A stretch of 64,000 nt of DNA, taken from contig CBDCME010000027.1 of NCBI GenBank assembly GCA_965218865.1, positions 62,001-126,000 of the forward strand, given 5' to 3'. Made by a program: the position numbers and the translations under genes. Under the pieces are notes generated by a model. That model searched no databases, was not told the origin of the DNA, and saw only the letters and a list, made by a program, of their open reading frames with translations. Positions 43,675 through 52,983 of this stretch are shown here, in pieces (the stretch's first letter is position 1; the number at the start of each line of letters is the position of its first letter). The DNA comes from CBDCME01 sp965218865. Lineage in GTDB: Bacteria > Pseudomonadota > Alphaproteobacteria > JAAXGF01.

Positions 43675-44369
43675 CGCGGCGTCCGCGTATCCCTGCCGAC
43701 GGCATCGATCATTGCCGTCGCCGCCGCCTTTTCCGCCGCTCGTTTCGACGGTCCCGAAGCTTTGACCGGCGCCAAGCCCTCGATCGTCAGCACGACCGAA
43801 AAGATGGGGCTGTGCCCCGGACCATCGACCCCGACGGTTTCATAACGCGGCAACGGTTTTCCAGCCGCTTGTACCCATTCCTGAAGCCAAGTCTTCACGT
43901 CCTCGGGAGGGGTCGTGGCCGCCGCCATCCGCGCTCGCCAATGCGTTTCTATGAATTCCCGCGCCGCCGGCAGTCCGGCGTCCAAGTAGAGACAACCGAT
44001 AACGGCTTCCAGCGCATCGGCCAATATGGCCGGATTGGAACGCCCTCCCCCTTCCTCCTCGTTCCGCGCCAGGCGGAGAAATCGGCCGAGGTCAAGCTCG
44101 CGGGCAATGGTCGCGAGGGTCTGACCGCAGACTAGGGCGACGAATCTCTTCGACAGTTTGCCTTCGTCTTCCGCGGGAAACGCGGCCATGAGCATGTCCG
44201 CGGTAACCAGGGCCAACACGCGGTCGCCGAGAAATTCGAGCCGCTCATAACCGATTCCTCGCCCGCAGGAAAAACTTCGGTGCGTGAGGGCCTGGACCAG
44301 TAATGCGGGCCGAACAAATTCATGGCCGATTACGGTTGCGGCTTCGACGAAGATTCTCTCTTGTTTCAC
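43671..44369 (-). CDS. rnc: Ribonuclease III
   Basis: With the GTG at 44369, whose GTGA overlaps the lepB stop, the protein has 232 residues; an ATG at 44429 inside lepB is the alternative. The signature ERLEFLGDRVLALVTADMLM, the second acidic site DALEAVIGCLYLDAG and a C-terminal dsRNA-binding domain (PRYETVGVDGPGHSPIFSVV, SKRAAEKAAATAMI) are all present. It processes rRNA and other double-stranded RNA. Confidence 0.96.
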   Translation of the reverse strand: MKQERIFVEAATVIGHEFVRPALLVQALTHRSFSCGRGIGYERLEFLGDRVLALVTADMLMAAFPAEDEGKLSKRFVALVCGQTLATIARELDLGRFLRLARNEEEGGGRSNPAILADALEAVIGCLYLDAGLPAAREFIETHWRARMAAATTPPEDVKTWLQEWVQAAGKPLPRYETVGVDGPGHSPIFSVVLTIEGLAPVKASGPSKRAAEKAAATAMIDAVGRDTRTPR

Positions 44370-45148
44370 GTGATGAGATCGATAATCCGGGAATAACGGG
44401 TCGCCACGGGCCAGTTCCAAAACTCCCAAAAGCGCGCGCGGCCGTCGGTCGAGAAAAAAATAATCTCCGCTCGACCGACAAGATTTTCCTCGGGAATAAA
44501 TCCGACGTGCGCCCGGCTGTCGGCCGAGTTGTCGCGATTGTCTCCCATGGCGAAGAAATGCCCCTTCGGAACCGTGTAGGTCCCCGTATTGTCGAGATCA
44601 CCGTCCCTGGTCTCGTCGAGCACGTGGTAGCTGACACCATTCGGCAAGGTTTCCCGGAACTGCCGGACTCGACGAATTTTTCCGAATGGATTGCTCACAA
44701 CGAAATCCTCCACCCGTTTCCGCTGAACCGGTTCGTCGTTGATGTAAAGAATTCCCCGCCGAACCTGAATGCGATCGCCCGGCAAGCCGACGATGCGTTT
44801 GATGTAATCGACATCTGTGTCCGACGGTAACCGAAACACGGCAACGTCACCGCGCTCGGGAGCGGACCGGAAGATACGTCCCGAAAACAGCGGCAGACTA
44901 AAGGGCAGCGAGAAGCGACTGTAGCCGTACGTGTACTTCGAAACGAATAGATAATCGCCTATAAGAAGAGTTGGTTTCATCGAACCTGAAGGAATATTGA
45001 ACGGTTCAAACGCGACCGACCGAACCGCTAGGGCGATCAGCACGGCGTAAACGATTGTCTTTGCGGTTTCCCACGCTCCCTCAAGTTTGTATTGCGAAAG
45101 AAAATTCTTTGAGAACGTTTGACGTGATGATTTCTCGTCCGACATCAA
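44366..45148 (-). CDS. lepB: Signal peptidase I
   Basis: 260 residues with an N-terminal membrane helix (TIVYAVLIALAVRSVAFEPF). The catalytic Ser is in NIPSGSMKPTLLIGDYLFVS and the Lys in DVDYIKRIVGLPGDRIQ. KGHFFAMGDNRDNSADSR is box E. It cleaves signal peptides of the many exported proteins in this window. Overlaps rnc. Confidence 0.97.
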   Translation of the reverse strand: MMSDEKSSRQTFSKNFLSQYKLEGAWETAKTIVYAVLIALAVRSVAFEPFNIPSGSMKPTLLIGDYLFVSKYTYGYSRFSLPFSLPLFSGRIFRSAPERGDVAVFRLPSDTDVDYIKRIVGLPGDRIQVRRGILYINDEPVQRKRVEDFVVSNPFGKIRRVRQFRETLPNGVSYHVLDETRDGDLDNTGTYTVPKGHFFAMGDNRDNSADSRAHVGFIPEENLVGRAEIIFFSTDGRARFWEFWNWPVATRYSRIIDLIT

Positions 45149-45222
45149 TGCGTCACCCTATTAAATCGCTTTTGCACTTACGTTCCGTCACCATCGGATC
45201 CGTCTCGGCGTGCGTGCCACCC

Positions 45223-45630
45223 CTATTCCCGCGCGGCCGGCACGGCCGAAATTACGACGACGGCCTGGGCAATGGGCGGCTCGTCGCTAATGGTAAGCTC
45301 AATTTGCGCCGACATGCCCGCCGGTGTGATTTCGCCGAGCCGACGGGCGGCGCCCCCGGTCAGTGCCACGGTTGGCTTGCCGGAGGAAAGATTTACGACG
45401 CCAAGATCGCGCCAATAGACACCATTACGAAAGCCCGTGCCAAGCGCTTTTGCGCACGCCTCCTTGGCGGCAAAACGGCGGGCATAGCTCGCCGACCGAT
45501 TGGCCCGGGATTCCGAGCGGCTTTTTTCGACCTCGGTGAAGATGCGATCCAAAAAGCGGGATCCGAAACGATTCAGGGTGCGCTCTATCCGCCGAATGTC
45601 GATCAAATCGCTGCCAAGACCAATGATCAT
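45223..45630 (-). CDS. acpS: Holo-[acyl-carrier-protein] synthase
   Basis: 135 residues. IIGLGSDLIDIRRIERTLNR and RRFAAKEACAKALGTGF are the AcpS motifs with the Mg-binding Asp and Glu. It adds phosphopantetheine to ACP. It lies 12 bp after pdxJ, the classic pdxJ-acpS pair. Confidence 0.96.
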   Translation of the reverse strand: MIIGLGSDLIDIRRIERTLNRFGSRFLDRIFTEVEKSRSESRANRSASYARRFAAKEACAKALGTGFRNGVYWRDLGVVNLSSGKPTVALTGGAARRLGEITPAGMSAQIELTISDEPPIAQAVVVISAVPAARE

Positions 45631-45642
45631 CGGCGCGATGGC

Positions 45643-46401
45643 TCAGGCGCTACAGGCGCCCAGCGCCTCCGCTCGGGCCTTGTCCATAAAGGCGCGCATC
45701 CGTTTGATGCTCGATTCGAGACCCCCGAAAATAGCTTCTCCAACGAGAAAATGGCCGATGTTGAGCTCCGTGATCGTGGTGATCGCGGCCACCGGCGCCA
45801 CTGATTCGAAGCTGAGGCCGTGTCCCGCATGGCATTCCAATCCAAGACGCTCCGCTTCCGCGGCGGCGTCCTTGAGGCGCGTAAGTTCCCTCGCGCACTC
45901 GCTCGCCGACGTGGTGTCGCAATAGCTGCCCGTATGCAGTTCCACGACCGGCGCCCCGACATCGCGGGCGGCCCCAAGTTGCTCGAAATTGGGATCGACA
46001 AAGAGCGATACGCGGCACTCAACGGCGGTGAGCGCCGCAACGTAAGGCCTCAGCCGCTCGCGTTTCGCGACCACGTCAAGGCCGCCTTCCGTCGTGAGCT
46101 CTTTACGTTTCTCCGGAACGATGCACGCGGCGGGTGGTCTGTGACGCAAGGCAACGCCGAGCATTTCTTTTGTCGCCGCCATCTCAAGATTGAGCGGCAA
46201 CGGAATGTCACGGATCAAACGGGTGATGTCATCGTCGGATATGTGGCGCCGATCCTCGCGCAGGTGCGCGGTGACGCCGTCCGCCCCCGCCCGAGCCGCG
46301 AGCCGGGCCGCACGCACCGGATCTGGATGCACGCCGCCCCGGGCATTCCTGATCGTCGCCACATGGTCGATATTGACGCCGAGTCGCAACCTATCCGTCA
46401 T
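45643..46401 (-). CDS. pdxJ: Pyridoxine 5'-phosphate synthase
   Basis: 252 residues. RLGVNIDHVATIRNARGGVH PDPVRAA, TAHLREDRRHI and CHAGHGLSFESVAPVA are PdxJ hallmarks. It makes pyridoxine phosphate in the DXP-dependent route. Overlaps the DUF2062 gene by 4 bp. Confidence 0.97.
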   Translation of the reverse strand: MTDRLRLGVNIDHVATIRNARGGVHPDPVRAARLAARAGADGVTAHLREDRRHISDDDITRLIRDIPLPLNLEMAATKEMLGVALRHRPPAACIVPEKRKELTTEGGLDVVAKRERLRPYVAALTAVECRVSLFVDPNFEQLGAARDVGAPVVELHTGSYCDTTSASECARELTRLKDAAAEAERLGLECHAGHGLSFESVAPVAAITTITELNIGHFLVGEAIFGGLESSIKRMRAFMDKARAEALGACSA

Positions 46402-46988
46402 GCGTCGCTACCTCCCTTGGGACCAAGTCCCGCAAGCGCCTCCCGCGCCGCCGCATCGCGGCGCGCCCGGTGCCGCTTCCAGCGCCTCAATTGATAATTG
46501 GTGAGCGCACCCCGAAACGGCCAATAAAAGATAATCCAAACGACGACAAAAGCGGGGACGCTGCCAACGGTCATCGGCAGCAGTACGCTCCACGGGTGCT
46601 GGAAAATATACGATATCGACAAACCGTCGGGGAGAGTTTCCACCACGTCCGTCCCGACCATCATCGTTCCCAACTCATAGACACCAAACCAGATAAAAGG
46701 AAACGTCCAAGGATTACCCACGGCCGTACCAAAGGCGGAGGCCAAGATGTTCGCCCGTAGAATCCAAGCCAATAGCGCGGAAAGCACGAAATGAAATCCG
46801 ATGAACGGCGTAAACGACATGGCCGCGCCGCAGGCAAACCCGGCGGCGATATCATGCGGGGTGCCGGGAATACGTCTAATGCGGTAAAAAAGATATTGCC
46901 ACGCCCGGCGAAAGCCACACCGGGGCCATATCCAGTCGCTAACTCGGCGGAGAAAGGTAGACTTTGTTCGGCGATCAAACACGACCAA
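46398..46988 (-). CDS. DUF2062 membrane protein
   Basis: 196 residues. GTPHDIAAGFACGAAMSFTP FIGFHFVLSALLAWILRANI and GTAVGNPWTFPFIWFGVYEL are the DUF2062 signature, with three or four membrane helices. Function unknown; its place between rsh and pdxJ is conserved in alphaproteobacteria. Confidence 0.9.
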   Translation of the reverse strand: MVVFDRRTKSTFLRRVSDWIWPRCGFRRAWQYLFYRIRRIPGTPHDIAAGFACGAAMSFTPFIGFHFVLSALLAWILRANILASAFGTAVGNPWTFPFIWFGVYELGTMMVGTDVVETLPDGLSISYIFQHPWSVLLPMTVGSVPAFVVVWIIFYWPFRGALTNYQLRRWKRHRARRDAAAREALAGLGPKGGSDA

Positions 46989-47035
46989 AAATTGCCTGGG
47001 ACGCCTTGGCGCGGACGGACATCGTCTTCCTGGGC

Positions 47036-49225
47036 TCAGCCATGCGCCCGTTCGACCGAACTTAGGTCCGGTGAGGCGCGAAGAGCCGCGATGATGCTGG
47101 TGAGATGCTTGACGTGCTCGACTTCGATATCGACGTGCATCTCGAAAAAATCCGCCGATCGGTTGGTAATCTTCAAATTGCTGATATTACCCATGTTCTT
47201 GGCGATAATCATCGAAAGGCTCCCCAAGCTCCCCGGTTTGTTCGTGACCACTATGTTGACTCTCCCCACATGCCGAAGCGGATTTTCCGGATCAACTTCC
47301 CAGGCGACGTCGAGCCAGCGCTCCGGTGTGTCGACAAAAGTATCGAGGGTGTCGCAGTCGTTGGTGTGAATAGTCACGCCTTTCCCCGTGGTGACGATGC
47401 CGACAATGTTGTCACCCGGCAGGGGATGGCAACAATGGGCGTAATGTACCGCCATCCCCGGAATCAAACCGTGGATCGGGATAGCGAATTCGTCCGCCTT
47501 GGCGGACTTGCCTCGCTTCGCGCGCGGCCGTCCGGCGAATACGGCCTTGACGGCCTTGACGGCCTTGACGGCCTTGACGGCCTTGAGTTTGCGTACGGGG
47601 TGGACAGCCTCGATAACTTGCTCGGCCGTGAGATCCCCCTTGCCGACCGCGGCGTACAGGTTGTCGATGGATTTTTGCTTCAGTTTTGTCAGAACGGGTT
47701 CGAGATGCGTGCCCGTCAGTCCGGGCCCTTCTTGCCGGAAAGATTTCTGCAGGATCGCTCGTCCCAGATCGACGTATTGGCAACGTTGTTGTTGGCGCAC
47801 GAATCGACGAATACTGCTGCGCGCCTTTCCGGTTACAACGAAACGTTCCCACGTCGGCGACGGCGTCCGTCCCTGTGAACACATGATCTCGACTTGATCG
47901 CCGTTGGCAAGTTGGGTCCGCAATGGCTTCAGGCGACCGTTGATATTGGCGCCGACGCAAGTGTCGCCGATTTCCGAGTGGACCGCATAGGCGAAATCGA
48001 CCGGCGTCGCTCCGCGGGGTAAGGCGATCAAATCCCCGTTGGGCGTAAAGCAGAAGACTTGGTCCTGAAACATCTCGAGCTTCGTGTGCTCGAGGAATTC
48101 TTCGGGATCGGACCCATGATCGAGGATTTCAAGCAATTCACGAATCCAGCGATACTGCCGACCATCGCGCGCCTCGCCCACCCCCGAATCGCCGTTTTTG
48201 TATTGCCAGTGCGCGGCAACACCGAATTCAGCGAATTCGTGCTGTTCGGCCGTCCGGATCTGAACTTCGATCCGTTGTCTTTCCGGGCCGATGACAGTCG
48301 TGTGCAGCGATCGATAACCGTTGCGCTTGGGATTTGAAAGGTAGTCCTTGAATCGCTCGGGCACCATTCTGTAGGCGCCATGAACAACGCCCAAGGTTTG
48401 GTAACAAGTGGCGATGGAATCAACCACGACGCGAAACGCGACGATGTCGGAAAGTTGCTCGAAACCAACGTTTTTTTGTTCCATCTTTCGCCAGATCGAA
48501 AGAGGCTGCTTTTCCCGACCCGAAACCGAAGCATCGATGCCGCCGTTGTTCAACGTCTGGCGCAATTCAGTGATGATTCGGGACACCAGGTCGCCGGCGT
48601 TCCGGCGGAGAAATTCGAGCCTGGCCAGCACCGAGGCGTGGGCATCGGGGTTGAGTTCCGCGAAAGACAATCCCTCGAGTTCGCCCTTCATCGCCTGCAT
48701 GCCGATTCGCTCGGCCAAGGGCGCGAAGATTTCCATCGTCTCGCGGGCGATCCTTTTGCGCTTATCCGAGTTTTCCACGAAGCGAAGTGTTTGCATGTTG
48801 TGGAGCCGATCGGCCAGCTTCACCAGCAAGACCCGAATGTCGTCCGACATCGCAAGCAGGAGTTTGCGAAAATTTTCGGCCTGCTTGCTTTGCTCGGATT
48901 GGTTTTCGAGCCGCGTCAACTTCGTGACGCCGTCAACCAAGCGCGCGACCGTGTGGCCGAAGCTCTCCTCGATCTCGCCCAGGGTTACGCCCGTGTCCTC
49001 CACGGTATCGTGCAGCAAGGCGGTGATGATCGTCGCGCAGTCGAGCCGCATATCGGCGAGAATGCCGGCAACTTCCACGGGATGCGAAAAATACGGATCA
49101 CCGGAAGCGCGCAACTGCGAGCCGTGCGCCTTCATGGCAAAGACATAGGCCCGGTTTAAAGCACCCTCGTCCGCTCTCGGGTCGTTTGACCGTACTCTTT
49201 CCACAAGTTCGAACTGACGCATCAC
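47036..49225 (-). CDS. rsh: Bifunctional (p)ppGpp synthetase/hydrolase (RelA/SpoT homologue)
   Basis: 729 residues. The HD hydrolase domain has FSHPVEVAGILADMRLDCAT and TALLHDTVEDTGVTLGEIEE; the synthetase domain has SDIVAFRVVVDSIATCYQTL and RFKDYLSNPKRNGYRSLHTT. Then come TGS (TPVDFAYAVHSEIGDTCVGA), a zinc-finger-like HYAHCCHPLPGDNIVGIVTT GKGVTIH region and a C-terminal ACT domain (VTNKPGSLGSLSMIIAKNMG). It controls the stringent response. A KAVKAVKAVKAVKAV run at about 547-561 comes from a 9-bp tandem repeat and is unusual. Confidence 0.97.
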   Translation of the reverse strand: MMRQFELVERVRSNDPRADEGALNRAYVFAMKAHGSQLRASGDPYFSHPVEVAGILADMRLDCATIITALLHDTVEDTGVTLGEIEESFGHTVARLVDGVTKLTRLENQSEQSKQAENFRKLLLAMSDDIRVLLVKLADRLHNMQTLRFVENSDKRKRIARETMEIFAPLAERIGMQAMKGELEGLSFAELNPDAHASVLARLEFLRRNAGDLVSRIITELRQTLNNGGIDASVSGREKQPLSIWRKMEQKNVGFEQLSDIVAFRVVVDSIATCYQTLGVVHGAYRMVPERFKDYLSNPKRNGYRSLHTTVIGPERQRIEVQIRTAEQHEFAEFGVAAHWQYKNGDSGVGEARDGRQYRWIRELLEILDHGSDPEEFLEHTKLEMFQDQVFCFTPNGDLIALPRGATPVDFAYAVHSEIGDTCVGANINGRLKPLRTQLANGDQVEIMCSQGRTPSPTWERFVVTGKARSSIRRFVRQQQRCQYVDLGRAILQKSFRQEGPGLTGTHLEPVLTKLKQKSIDNLYAAVGKGDLTAEQVIEAVHPVRKLKAVKAVKAVKAVKAVFAGRPRAKRGKSAKADEFAIPIHGLIPGMAVHYAHCCHPLPGDNIVGIVTTGKGVTIHTNDCDTLDTFVDTPERWLDVAWEVDPENPLRHVGRVNIVVTNKPGSLGSLSMIIAKNMGNISNLKITNRSADFFEMHVDIEVEHVKHLTSIIAALRASPDLSSVERAHG
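47541..47585. repeat. Five tandem 9-bp repeats inside rsh
   Basis: ACGGCCTTG is repeated five times without interruption, encoding repeated Val-Lys-Ala on the minus strand. The frame is kept because the unit is a multiple of three. It lies between the TGS and zinc-finger regions, a flexible linker. Confidence 0.95.
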
Positions 49226-49310
49226 GTGCGCATCCCGGGATTCGCCCCGCGGTCACCGAGGAAGGAACACCTAGCCCGCAACGCCGCGGCGCCGTGCTTT
49301 TGAATCATGA

Positions 49311-49865
49311 CTACTCTTCATCACCAGGTAAATCCGCGGGATCCTCTATCAAATCTTCGCCAAGATTTCGAATGTCCTCGTCGCTGGGTGCTTTGTCGAC
49401 CGCCCAGGCGTTTTCATCACTAGATTCGTCTTGCTCATCATCTTGGGCCTGTTGTATTTCGTCGTCTCCGGCCCCTTCGGCCATCCCTTCGGCCTTTTCA
49501 GGCTCTTCCGCCCCTTCCGCCGTCCCTTCCTCCTGCGAATTCGCGGCGCTAGCGCTATCGGTTTTTTTGCTTGTCCCGCCCCACACAGAGTCTCCTGGGG
49601 CCAAGAGTGCCATATTGTCTTCATCGGGCTCGTCGATCTCGACGTGTTTCTGGAGGCCGTAAACCAGGGCCCGGCGAAGTTCGTCGGTACTGACGGTCCT
49701 CTCGGCGATCTCGCGCAGGGCCATAACCGGATTCTTGTCATTTTCCTTTTCGACCGTCGCCGTGGCGCCCGCCGCAAGATCTCGCGCGCGTTGGCTCGAC
49801 AACAGAACCAACTCGAAGCGATTGGGAACCTTGGTGACGCAGTCTTCGACAGTGACGCGAGCCAT
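49311..49865 (-). CDS. rpoZ: RNA polymerase omega subunit with long acidic tail
   Basis: MARVTVEDCVTKVPNRFELV LLSSQRARDLAAGATATVEK and DKNPVMALREIAERTVSTDE LR are the omega signature. 184 residues, versus about 130 in many alphaproteobacteria. The last 85 residues are rich in Glu, Asp, Ala and Ser (EEGTAEGAEEPEKAEGMAEG). It stabilises RNA polymerase. First gene of the leftward operon; IS110 copy 2 starts 106 bp upstream of its start. Confidence 0.93.
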   Translation of the reverse strand: MARVTVEDCVTKVPNRFELVLLSSQRARDLAAGATATVEKENDKNPVMALREIAERTVSTDELRRALVYGLQKHVEIDEPDEDNMALLAPGDSVWGGTSKKTDSASAANSQEEGTAEGAEEPEKAEGMAEGAGDDEIQQAQDDEQDESSDENAWAVDKAPSDEDIRNLGEDLIEDPADLPGDEE

Positions 49866-49971
49866 GAACGGAATCTCCTAACAGCGCGGGGATAAGAACA
49901 TACCTAAGTATCGCGACGCGCAATTTAAAGCAAGGAAAGTGAGCATTTTACGACGTTCAGTGACTTTATCG

Positions 49972-51693
49972 AAAATGCGCGTCCACGCATTTTTTGCGTC
50001 TGGCCCGCTCCCCTGTACCATTTAAGTTGACCACTCGAACATAGAAAGTTGATGTGGTTGTTGTTTTGTGGGTAACGCGGAGCGTTATCCACAAAATGCG
50101 GTCAGCTGAAGATCTGATCGGGTCATTTTTTCGGATCGGACGAGCCTTCTGGGAGCGACCCATTGCTCCCTGTGTTTCGAGCGCCTGGGGGGGGACGCGT
50201 GCCCCGGAGGGACGGCCGCGGCGGACAGCCGGTGGGGAGTTGCGCCTGCGAGCGCCAGTACAGGGAATGTTCGGCGTCGCGGCGGTCCGAGGCAAGAGAG
50301 GAGAAAGGCGATGAACTTTGATTGGTTTGCTGGCATTGACTGGGCGACCGAGAGGCACCAGGTTTGCCTTCTTGATGGTAACGGCGTCATCGTCGTTGAA
50401 AGGTCGTTCGCCCACAGCGGGGAAGGGCTGGCCGAGTTGTGCGCGTGGCTGACGAAAAAGAGTGGCAGTGTGCCGGAGAGGATTGCCGTCTCCATCGAGG
50501 TCCCGCATGGGGCGGTCGTCGATACCTTGCTGGAGCGGGGTTTCGCCATTCACAGTATCAACCCCAAGCAGCTCGACCGCTTTCGCGATCGTTTCACCGT
50601 CGCCGGCGCCAAGGACGACCGCCGCGACGCCCATGTCCTCGGCGATTCCTTGCGCACCGACGGCCATTGCTTTCGTCGCTTGAAGGCCGATGCTCCCGCC
50701 ATCATCGAACTGCGCGAATATTCGCGCCTGGGCCGAGGACCTCGGCCAGGAGCGCGTGCGCCTCGCCAACCACCTGCGCGAACAGTTGAGACGCTATTAT
50801 CCCCAGGCCTTGGAGGTCAGCGACGATGTCGCCAGCGAGTGGTTTCTCGCCCTGTGGAAGAAGGCGCCCACTCCCGAGAAGGCGCGGCGCATCCGAACCA
50901 ATACCGTTGCCAAGCTGCTGAAAACCCACCGCATCCGCAAAATCGACGCGCCTGAAGTGTTGCGCCTCTTGCGCCAAAAGCCGCTCACCGTCGCGCCGGG
51001 AACTATCGCCGCCGCTTGCGCTCATATCGGTTCCCTGGCCGAGCGTTTGCGCCTGGTCAACCGCCAGGTCAAGCAGGCCCGAAGCCGCATCGACGGCCTC
51101 TGCCGACACATCGCCGATCAACAGGACAGCGCCTCGGGGCAGAAATCCGAGCAGCGCGACGTGGACATCCTGCTTTCCATGCCCGGAATCGGGAGGACCG
51201 TCCTCGCCACGCTGCTCGCAGAAGCCTCGACGCCCCTGCGGGAAAGAAATTACCAGGCCCTGCGCACCTTGTCCGGCGCCGCCCCCGTTACCCGCCGGAG
51301 CGGCAAACGCTGTCTCGTCATCATGCGTCAGGCCTGCCACGTTCGGCTGCGAACCGCCCTTTACCACTGGGCCCGCGTCGCCATCCAACACGATCCCATC
51401 AGCCGCCAACGCTATGCCGCCCTTAGGGCCCGGGGACACGGCCACGCCAGAGCGCTGAGAACCGTCGCCGATAGACTGCTTGCCGTCGCCTGCGCCATGC
51501 TCAGAAATCAAACCCTCTTCGATCCATCCCATGCTCAAAAAAAAGCCCAACGCCGCCTCACTCCGGCAGCGTGACCACCTCTCATTTCGCCCTTGCTCAA
51601 TGGTGGGGAGTCCCTCCCGGCCACCCACGAGAGGTTGCTGACATGGGTGGCCGGGAGGGGGAGAGGGCCGGTGCCGCGATTTTTCGAACAGAC
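49972..51693 (+). mobile_element. IS110-family element, copy 2
   Basis: About 1722 bp by comparison with copy 1, from AAAATGCGCGTCCACGCATT (itself a hairpin, AAAATGCG with CGCATTTT) to CGAACAGAC. A 339-bp non-coding part precedes the transposase gene; in the IS110 group this position encodes the bridge RNA. It sits between rpoZ and folK in inverse orientation to copy 1. Confidence 0.82.
50311..51574 (+). pseudogene. IS110 transposase, frameshifted (copy 2)
   Basis: Same structure as copy 1: the RuvC-like part from MNFDWFAGIDWATERHQVCL to ELREYSR, a +1 shift near 50725, then RAWAEDLGQERVRLANHLRE QLRRYYPQ through the transposase_20 domain to SHAQKKAQRRLTPAA. Small differences (RTETVAELL versus RTNTVAKLL) distinguish the copies. 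The shared shift means either an inherited lesion or genuine recoding. Confidence 0.8.
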
Positions 51694-51718
51694 GTTCAGT
51701 AGCCGTTCCGCGAAATTC

Positions 51719-52237
51719 TCAACGAATCCGTTCGATCTCCTGGTCGACCGGAAGCCCATCGATTAATTCCGCGACCGGACAACCCAAGAGCGGGTGACAC
51801 CACTTCGGCGCTACTTCACGCAGCGGCAGTAAAACGAACGCCCGCTCGTGGGCCCGAGGATGTGGCAATTCCGGCGGCGGGTCGGCCGCTCGGACGATGC
51901 CGCGAAAGTCGATCAAATCCAGGTCGAGCGTGCGCGCCGCATGGGGATTTCCGCGCCGCCTTTCGAACTTGTTTTCGATCCCCGCCAGGAAGCGCAAGAG
52001 CGCACCCGGGTCGAGTGACGTTTCTAGGGCGGCGACACCGTTGATAAACCATGGCTGGGACGACAGAGGCACGGGTGCGCTCCGATACCAGGACGAACGG
52101 CGGATGACCTGAATTCCCTGCCGAGTCAGCTCATCCAACGCGGCCTCCAAGGTACCAAGCGGTGTCGATGTCGAGGTTGGCAGATTGGCACCCAATCCAA
52201 TTATTACAAGGTCATTCTGAGATTTGTCAGTTTTCAT
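51719..52237 (-). CDS. folK: 2-amino-4-hydroxy-6-hydroxymethyldihydropteridine diphosphokinase
   Basis: 172 residues. VIIGLGANLPTSTSTPLGTL, SSWYRSAPVPLSSQPWFING, ARTLDLDLIDFRG and the signature LPHPRAHERAFVLLPLREVA identify FolK of the folate pathway. The stop lies 25 bp from the end of IS110 copy 2, which separates it from rpoZ. Confidence 0.96.
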   Translation of the reverse strand: MKTDKSQNDLVIIGLGANLPTSTSTPLGTLEAALDELTRQGIQVIRRSSWYRSAPVPLSSQPWFINGVAALETSLDPGALLRFLAGIENKFERRRGNPHAARTLDLDLIDFRGIVRAADPPPELPHPRAHERAFVLLPLREVAPKWCHPLLGCPVAELIDGLPVDQEIERIR

Positions 52238-52387
52238 TGAAACCGGTCTTGCCCCCTTCAGCGAAAATCCCTAAATTAAGGACTAGCGGATCCTTTTACG
52301 GGTAATTCGGAAACGCGGTTTACTCATACCAGGATAAAATCTTGTTTGCGTCCTCTGCGTACGCTGAAATTTTTAGGATTTATAACA

Positions 52388-52957
52388 ATGACATTCTATC
52401 CCCAAGAGCGTCTAGGGCTCTTTATCGATGGTGCAAATCTTTATGCGGCCGCGCGAGCCTTGGGTTTCGATATCGATTACAAACGTCTGCTTGAAGAATT
52501 CGCGAAAAAAGGCCGTCTAATCCGAGCTTTCTACTATACGGCCTTGGTGGAGGACCAAGAATATTCGCCGATCCGGCCACTTGTGGACTGGCTGGATTAC
52601 AACGGTTACACCATGGTCACCAAACCAACAAAGGAATTCATGGATGCCGCCGGCAGGCGAAAGATCAAGGGGAACATGGACATCGAGTTGGCCATCGACG
52701 TTATGGAAATGGCCCCCCATCTCGATCATATCGTTTTGTTTTCGGGCGACGGCGATTTCCGCCGATTGGTCGAGGCGGTGCAACGTAAGGGCCTGCGTGT
52801 TTCGATCGTGAGCACGGTGCGTTCGCAACCCCCAATGGTCGCCGACGAATTGCGTCGACAAGCCGACAATTTCATCGAGTTGCAGGATGTCGCGCCGACG
52901 ATTTCGCGCGAGGTCAGCCACAGAGACGAGGCTTCCTTTCTGGACGAGCCCGAATAG
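52388..52957 (+). CDS. NYN-domain (LabA/DUF88-like) protein
   Basis: 189 residues from ATG 52388. RLGLFIDGANLYAAARALGF, GNMDIELAIDVMEMAPHLDH and VLFSGDGDFRRLVEAVQRKG LRV carry the Asp residues of the PIN-like NYN nuclease fold. These proteins are thought to act as RNases; conserved beside folK and rpoZ in alphaproteobacteria. The longer frame from 52346 lacks a ribosome site. Confidence 0.9.
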   Translation: MTFYPQERLGLFIDGANLYAAARALGFDIDYKRLLEEFAKKGRLIRAFYYTALVEDQEYSPIRPLVDWLDYNGYTMVTKPTKEFMDAAGRRKIKGNMDIELAIDVMEMAPHLDHIVLFSGDGDFRRLVEAVQRKGLRVSIVSTVRSQPPMVADELRRQADNFIELQDVAPTISREVSHRDEASFLDEPE

Positions 52958-52983
52958 GGCCTCGGTCGCGGTGCTGACCGGGG

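Noticed and set aside
47541..47585. CRISPR or satellite array
   Set aside because: Only five 9-bp units in a coding frame, no spacers and no cas genes.
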